Assembly (NCBI GenBank): GCA_013388685.1
Contig: JACAET010000016.1
Span: forward strand, 1-64,000
From: Chloroflexota bacterium
GTDB taxonomy: Bacteria; Chloroflexota; Anaerolineae; Anaerolineales; Villigracilaceae
Reading direction: 5' to 3'
Length of the DNA: 64,000 nucleotides
Within the stretch, counting starts at the first letter, position 1; each line of letters starts with the position of its first letter. Under the pieces are notes generated by a model, which saw only the letters and a list, made by a program, of their open reading frames with translations, ran no database searches and had not been told where the DNA came from. This document shows positions 60,182 through 64,000 of the stretch, piece by piece. The position numbers were made by a program, and so were the translations under genes.

Positions 60182-61035
60182 CGGCGGCTTTCCGTGAGCC
60201 TGCCTTCTCGAATGGCAAGTTTCTCCATGTAATCGAGCAGGAACTTGGCGCCGATGAGAAAAAGCACGCACAAAACAATCAACACGGCGATTTCCACGTT
60301 CACGCTCAGGAAACCGAGCGATGCGCCCGAAGGGAAGACCAGTTGACGCATCGCGTCCAACCCCAGCGTGAGCGGGATGATCGAAGCCGCCGCCGCGACC
60401 CAGAAGTTGAACGATTTGATCGGGAAGTAAAACCCCGAAAAGAGATAGACCGGTTCCTGCGCCAGATTCGAGATGTGCCACGCCTCACGGCTGAGCAGCA
60501 GGAAGAGCGAAGCGCTCATCATGCCCATGCCGTACAGCGCCGTCATGGCGAGGAAAAAAACCAGCAAAAGTTGCGTAAAACTGGCGACCGAATACGTCAC
60601 ATTGAACATCAATGACCCAACGATGACAATCGCTGTAGCGCGCAGCGCCGTGGCAAACAACCCGCCCACCGCCATGCCCAGCAGAATCGCCATCATCGAG
60701 TTGGGCGCAATGATGTAGAGCGCCAGGTTGCCCTGTTCCTTCTCCCAATACAACTGGCTGGACATGCTCCACAGCACGTTCATCCAGAATGCGGTCATCG
60801 CGCCGCCCATCACCACAAACCCCACGTACTCTTCGGGCGCGCCAATCGCGCGATAGACGAACACGTAAGCAGAAACCGCCAGCATCGGCAGGAACACGTC
60901 GAAAAACAGCCACGACTTCTCTCTCTGCATCCCGATGACGCGCGGATAAGCCCGCGCCACAATCGTCTTCAAAAACAGTCGCCAGCCGCTCACTTTCGGC
61001 GAACCGCGCAACACCAGCGAAGGATTAGCCTGCAT
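60178..61035 (-). CDS. ABC-2 type permease (first subunit)
   Basis: 285 residues from ATG 61035 with GGAGGAGG upstream. A cytoplasmic N-terminal segment (ARAYPRVIGMQREKSWLFFDVF) is followed by six helices; AQEPVYLFSGFYFPIKSFNFW is the usual fifth-helix region. It overlaps the ATPase gene by 11 nt. The stop codon is part of a repeat array. Confidence 0.9.
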   Translation of the reverse strand: MQANPSLVLRGSPKVSGWRLFLKTIVARAYPRVIGMQREKSWLFFDVFLPMLAVSAYVFVYRAIGAPEEYVGFVVMGGAMTAFWMNVLWSMSSQLYWEKEQGNLALYIIAPNSMMAILLGMAVGGLFATALRATAIVIVGSLMFNVTYSVASFTQLLLVFFLAMTALYGMGMMSASLFLLLSREAWHISNLAQEPVYLFSGFYFPIKSFNFWVAAAASIIPLTLGLDAMRQLVFPSGASLGFLSVNVEIAVLIVLCVLFLIGAKFLLDYMEKLAIREGRLTESRR

Positions 61036-62050
61036 GGGGCGCCTCCTCCTTCTCCACGTCTTCCATCTTCTGACCCACCAGGTCCATGAACACGTCTTCC
61101 AGGGTCGGCTCACGCTTGGTCAACCGCCGGACTTTGACATTCTTTTGAGTCAGGATGTTGATGACGCTTGCCAGCGCCGCCTCCTCCTGCAGGATCAACT
61201 CCAGCCTTGCGCCGCCTTCGATGTCGGTCAGCGCGGCTTTGCGGACTTCGGGCTGATTCTGCAACAGTTGCGGAGTCAACCCGTTGAGCGGACTCGTTTC
61301 GATCTCGAAGATCGCGTCGCGCTGCAGGTTGCGCTTCAGGTTGGCGGGCGTATCGCAGGCGAGGACGCGCCCTTTGTTGATGATTGCCACACGGTCACAC
61401 AACTCCTCGGCTTCGACCATGTAATGGGTGGTGAGCAATAACGTTCGCGACTTGTCCGCCTCCAGCCAACTGCGAATCAACTTGCGGACGTCGCGCGCGG
61501 CGCCCACGTCCAGCCCCAGAGTCGGCTCGTCGAGGAAGAGCACTTCCGGGTCGGTCAAAAAGCCGCGCACGATGTTCATCTTCTGCCGCAGACCCGTCGA
61601 AAGGTCGGACGATTTCGTGTGGATGCGGTCTTCCAGCCCCACCATCTTGAGCAGTTCCACAATGCGCTGGTTGGCTTCCTTCGAGGGCATGCCGTAGAAC
61701 TGCGAAAACATCCACAGGTTTTCGCGCACAGTCAACAAGCCGTAGCCCGATGACTCTCCGCCCGAGACCATGTTGATGCGCGGACGGACCAGGTTCGGGT
61801 GTTGGATCACGTCGTAACCGGCGACGCGTGCCCAGCCGGAGGTCGGCGCGAGAAGCGTGGTGAGGATTTTAATCAGGGTCGTTTTGCCGGCGCCGTTCGG
61901 TCCGAGCAGTCCGAACAGTTCGCCGCGTTCCACCGTCAGCGTGACGTTTTCGAGGGCAACCAGTTCCTTGCGGATCTGTTTCTCCTTTTTGTTTCCGCGA
62001 ATCTTGTAAATGCGGCTCAGGTCTTTCGTTTCGATGGCGAAGTGGGTCAT
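61025..62050 (-). CDS. ABC transporter ATP-binding protein
   Basis: 341 residues. Walker A GPNGAGKTTL, a signature of the variant form LSTGLRQKMNIVRG, Walker B VLFLDEPTLGLD, switch His in LLTTHYMVEAEELCD. The Q-loop area has VSGGESSGYGLLTVREN, and a C-terminal regulatory extension follows (DrrA-like). It drives the two permeases encoded downstream. AGGAG precedes the ATG. Confidence 0.94.
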   Translation of the reverse strand: MTHFAIETKDLSRIYKIRGNKKEKQIRKELVALENVTLTVERGELFGLLGPNGAGKTTLIKILTTLLAPTSGWARVAGYDVIQHPNLVRPRINMVSGGESSGYGLLTVRENLWMFSQFYGMPSKEANQRIVELLKMVGLEDRIHTKSSDLSTGLRQKMNIVRGFLTDPEVLFLDEPTLGLDVGAARDVRKLIRSWLEADKSRTLLLTTHYMVEAEELCDRVAIINKGRVLACDTPANLKRNLQRDAIFEIETSPLNGLTPQLLQNQPEVRKAALTDIEGGARLELILQEEAALASVINILTQKNVKVRRLTKREPTLEDVFMDLVGQKMEDVEKEEAPHAG

Positions 62051-62080
62051 TTTTCTCCTGATTCATGGAAAATATGTTCT

Positions 62081-62126
62081 ATTATACATCCTTTTTCCCT
62101 GACATTCATGCAAATTGTCGGACAAT
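62081..62126 (-). promoter_or_regulatory. Promoter and possible operator of the ABC exporter operon
   Basis: -10 TATAAT on the minus strand (62081-62086). Upstream lies the palindrome ATTGTCGGACAAT (62114-62126), followed by a direct repeat AATCGTAGG at 62124-62143, which look like regulator-binding sites. No regulator gene is adjacent. Confidence 0.45.
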
Positions 62127-62222
62127 CGTAGGGGAATCGTAGGTTTTGCGTCAAGCACCGCCGACGCCATTATGATAAATTTGGGGCAGTAAGGTGATTT
62201 CTCTTCTCCTCCTTTTGCAAGG

Positions 62223-62247
62223 GAACCGCGGTCGGCGTCCGCGGTTC
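62223..62247. other. Palindrome upstream of the prephenate-dehydrogenase-like gene
   Basis: GAACCGCGG and its perfect complement around a 7-nt loop, located just upstream of the -10 element. It could be an operator or a hairpin. Confidence 0.4.
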
Positions 62248-62272
62248 TCGCATTTAACGGGCGGGTTGGCAG

Positions 62273-62278
62273 TATAAT
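62273..62278 (+). promoter_or_regulatory. Probable -10 element for the gene at 62306
   Basis: TATAAT followed by GC, 27 nt before the ATG; the start also has GAGAGGA upstream. Confidence 0.45.
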
Positions 62279-62305
62279 GCGGACACTCAAACCTGAGAGG
62301 ATGTC

Positions 62306-63307
62306 ATGTCAGTACAAATTACCATCATCGGTCTTGGACAAATCGGCGCTTCTGTAGGGCTTGCGTTGAAATCGCATAGCGACAACCTGTACATTGTCGG
62401 GCACGACAAGGAACCGGATGCGGCGAAAGCGGCGCAAGCCATGGGGGCGGTGGATACCTATAAATATAACCTGCCGGATTCCATACGGGATGCCCAAGTG
62501 GTAGTGCTTGCCGTTCCGCTTTCGGAGGTGCGCGAAACGCTGGAGGTGATCGGACCCGACCTGCAGGAAAGCGCGGTTGTTCTCGATACGGCTCTTGCCA
62601 AAGGGACGGTGGCCGCGTGGGCCAGGGAACTTGTTCCTCAGGGACGATTTTATGCAGGGCTCTTTCCTGCCATTCATCCTGACCGCCTGCATGAGACCAT
62701 ACAAGGAGTCAGAGCCGCCCGTGCAGACTTGTTTGAGCGCAGTGTCACCGTCGCGGCGTTGCCCCCGGGGACGCCGGAAAGCGTCTTCAAACTTGCAACG
62801 GATTTTATCACCCTGCTGGGTTCGAAGCCTCTGTTTATGGACATCACGGAAGCCGACGGCTTGGTGGGCAAGGTGCATATCCTGCCGCAACTTGCCGCCG
62901 CTGCCCTGCTGGATGCAACGCTGGACAAGCCCGGCTGGCAGGAGGCGAGGAAACTCGCTGGAAGACCCTACGCCTCTGTAACGGCGGGCGCGGCTTACAA
63001 TGACGATTCCAATTCCCTGTGTGAAGCTGTCCTCACCGACCGTGAAAATGCCATCCGCCTGTTGAACGCGTATATTACCTCTCTGATCGAACTTCGCGAC
63101 GAAATCGAAGACGGCGACCGCGAGGCAGTCGGTAAACGGCTCAATAATGCCCTGGAAGGACGGAATCGCTGGCTGGGCGAACGCGCCCGGGCGGATTGGA
63201 CAGAGCGGGTCGGCGAACAAGCGCTCGAGGGACAATCCATGGGCGAGCGTATGAGCCAGATGTTCTTCGGCTCAGCCATGACAAAACGAACAAAACAACG
63301 CAAGTGA
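62306..63307 (+). CDS. Prephenate dehydrogenase-like protein
   Basis: 333 residues. NAD(P)-binding Rossmann loop GLGQIGASVG (9-18), then VVLAVPLSEVRETLEVIGP and FPAIHPDRLHE, and a helical C-terminal domain, as in TyrA-type enzymes of tyrosine synthesis. The usual HPMxG substrate motif reads AIHPDRLHE instead, so the true substrate may differ. The stop codon overlaps the GTG start of the GIY-YIG gene by 4 nt. Confidence 0.78.
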   Translation: MSVQITIIGLGQIGASVGLALKSHSDNLYIVGHDKEPDAAKAAQAMGAVDTYKYNLPDSIRDAQVVVLAVPLSEVRETLEVIGPDLQESAVVLDTALAKGTVAAWARELVPQGRFYAGLFPAIHPDRLHETIQGVRAARADLFERSVTVAALPPGTPESVFKLATDFITLLGSKPLFMDITEADGLVGKVHILPQLAAAALLDATLDKPGWQEARKLAGRPYASVTAGAAYNDDSNSLCEAVLTDRENAIRLLNAYITSLIELRDEIEDGDREAVGKRLNNALEGRNRWLGERARADWTERVGEQALEGQSMGERMSQMFFGSAMTKRTKQRK

Positions 63308-63621
63308 CCAGGTGCTATTGTTACATCCTCGAATGCGCCGACGGGACGTATTACACCGGTTGGGCAATGAATCCCGAAAAACGAACGCAGGCGCATAACA
63401 AGGGGCGCGGCGCAAGATACACACGAACGCGCCTGCCGGTGAAACTGGTGTACGTGGAGGAACAACCGGATCGTAAAACCGCAATGAGGCGGGAGATTCA
63501 AATCAAACGTCTGGGGCGCGACGGCAAGAGAAAATTGATAAGGGGAGGATGGCGGACGGATGCACGCCCAACCGCAGAGGGAGATGGGGGGAGCGCGCAG
63601 GTCGCCGAATCATCGGTTTGA
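63304..63621 (+). CDS. GIY-YIG nuclease-superfamily protein (UPF0213-like)
   Basis: 105 residues from GTG 63304. CYCYILECADGTYYTGWAMN carries the two Tyr blocks of the domain, and RTQAHNKGRGARYTRTRLPV is the UPF0213-type arginine region, followed by AMRREIQIKRL. These single-domain proteins may cut DNA, but their role is unclear. The start shares GTGA with the upstream stop codon, so they are translated together. Confidence 0.85.
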   Translation: MTRCYCYILECADGTYYTGWAMNPEKRTQAHNKGRGARYTRTRLPVKLVYVEEQPDRKTAMRREIQIKRLGRDGKRKLIRGGWRTDARPTAEGDGGSAQVAESSV

Positions 63622-63682
63622 CCGCAAAAAAGAACGTTGAGTCTGTGGGATTTATCCCGTCGAAGGATCCGCTCCCAAAGCC

Positions 63683-64000
63683 TCAACCGTCCAGCAAATC
63701 CCCCAGCCAATCCATCAAGCCGCCCTTCTTTTTCTCGTCAGGCAGGTCGCTGGCGGTAACGCCATTCTGCCCGTTGATCAGCACCAGGTGGGTGCGCCCG
63801 CCGAAGGGCAGTTCGGTCATCCACACGGGGACGAGCGCCAGTTTGAACGATTCCACCGACATCTTCGCCGAAGAGGAATGCAGGATGTGCATCGGTGCGA
63901 GTTTGTGAGGCAGATCTGTCTTGTATCTGGCATACGCCTGTTCGCGCGCGTCGAGCGAGGCTTCTGCCAGCGGAATATCGTACACTTCGGCGGGCCAGTC
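63683..64000 (-). CDS. C-terminal part of an unrecognised protein (5' end outside window)
   Basis: 106 residues are visible, open to the window end. The visible end has KLALVPVWMTELPFGGRTHLVLINGQNG and a Gly/Lys-rich acidic tail ending LMDWLGDLLDG, a pattern I associate with large proteins bearing zinc ribbons, though no cysteine pair is in view. It converges on the GIY-YIG gene. No function can be named. Confidence 0.6.
   Translation of the reverse strand, partial: DWPAEVYDIPLAEASLDAREQAYARYKTDLPHKLAPMHILHSSSAKMSVESFKLALVPVWMTELPFGGRTHLVLINGQNGVTASDLPDEKKKGGLMDWLGDLLDG

Noticed and set aside
1..64000. tRNA, rRNA and complete insertion sequences
   Set aside because: I looked for TTCGA loops with acceptor stems, rRNA landmarks and transposase motifs (DDE, HUH) and saw none; a covariance-model search could still find a missed small RNA.

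Overview
The window looks like chromosomal DNA of a member of the Chloroflexota, most likely class Anaerolineae. This is inferred from the gene set and style, because no rRNA or marker tree can be run here. The pointers are proline/threonine-rich linkers in secreted proteins, SpoVS, orphan Flp pilins, a UVR-type ClpC, DUF5671 membrane repeats, an M6-like peptidase with MAM/VEG tail, and a kinase carrying an external propeller. Most of the 64 kb is ordinary chromosome. No tRNA, rRNA, CRISPR array, complete insertion sequence or prophage was recognised.

Layout. 1-3.1 kb: E2 (cut by the window start) and E3 of a 2-oxo acid dehydrogenase, with a small methyltransferase between. 3.3-10 kb: a membrane protein, a double-FAS1 lipoprotein, a LacI-type-sensor histidine kinase and an MFS transporter. 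10-17 kb: a cupin coupled to an anchored metallopeptidase, clpC, a probable frameshifted small gene, a stand-alone SIR2 protein, and two small palindromic repeats of MITE type. 17-24 kb: DsbA-like oxidoreductase, deoxynucleoside kinase, two orphan Flp pilins, a YdcF/SanA protein, a DnaA-box cluster that is a candidate replication origin, spoVS and a large lamin-tail-domain exported protein. 24-36 kb: cobalamin adenosyltransferase, a HET-C-like protein, beta-glucosidase, rlmB, YdeI-like, DinB, a NUDIX fusion, pyrD, Ser/Thr kinase and glutamate dehydrogenase. 36-44 kb: oligoendopeptidase F, DUF5671 protein, dnaN, a GAF histidine kinase and a GT-C glycosyltransferase. 44.4-49.3 kb: a seven-gene minus-strand operon (gntR, slipin, SdpI-like, ABC ATPase and permease, DUF4177, YhfC), the best candidate in the window for a little-described multi-gene system. 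49.5-64 kb: pdxS/pdxT, an acyltransferase, SMP-30, CorA, YhhN, era, a second GT-C glycosyltransferase, ogt, an ABC-2 exporter, a prephenate-dehydrogenase-like protein, GIY-YIG and a partial gene.

Two genome-wide habits stand out. First, arrays of imperfect heptanucleotides (units beginning GTC, GTG or GAC, kept in exact 7-nt phase) sit at or inside the 3' ends of at least seven genes, often supply the stop codon, and occur twice in frame inside the E2 gene, as 63 and 42 nt (multiples of 21). Second, many genes have a good -10 hexamer (TATAAT, TACAAT, TAGAAT) 6-10 nt before the start codon and no Shine-Dalgarno, which suggests leaderless transcripts, while others carry normal GGAGG sites.

The genes work mostly as independent housekeeping units. 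Clear functional groups are E2/E3, pdxS/pdxT (pyridoxal phosphate synthase), the gntR-to-YhfC envelope operon, the 59.2-62.1 kb ABC exporter, corA with an SMP-30 protein, and era with a glycosyltransferase.
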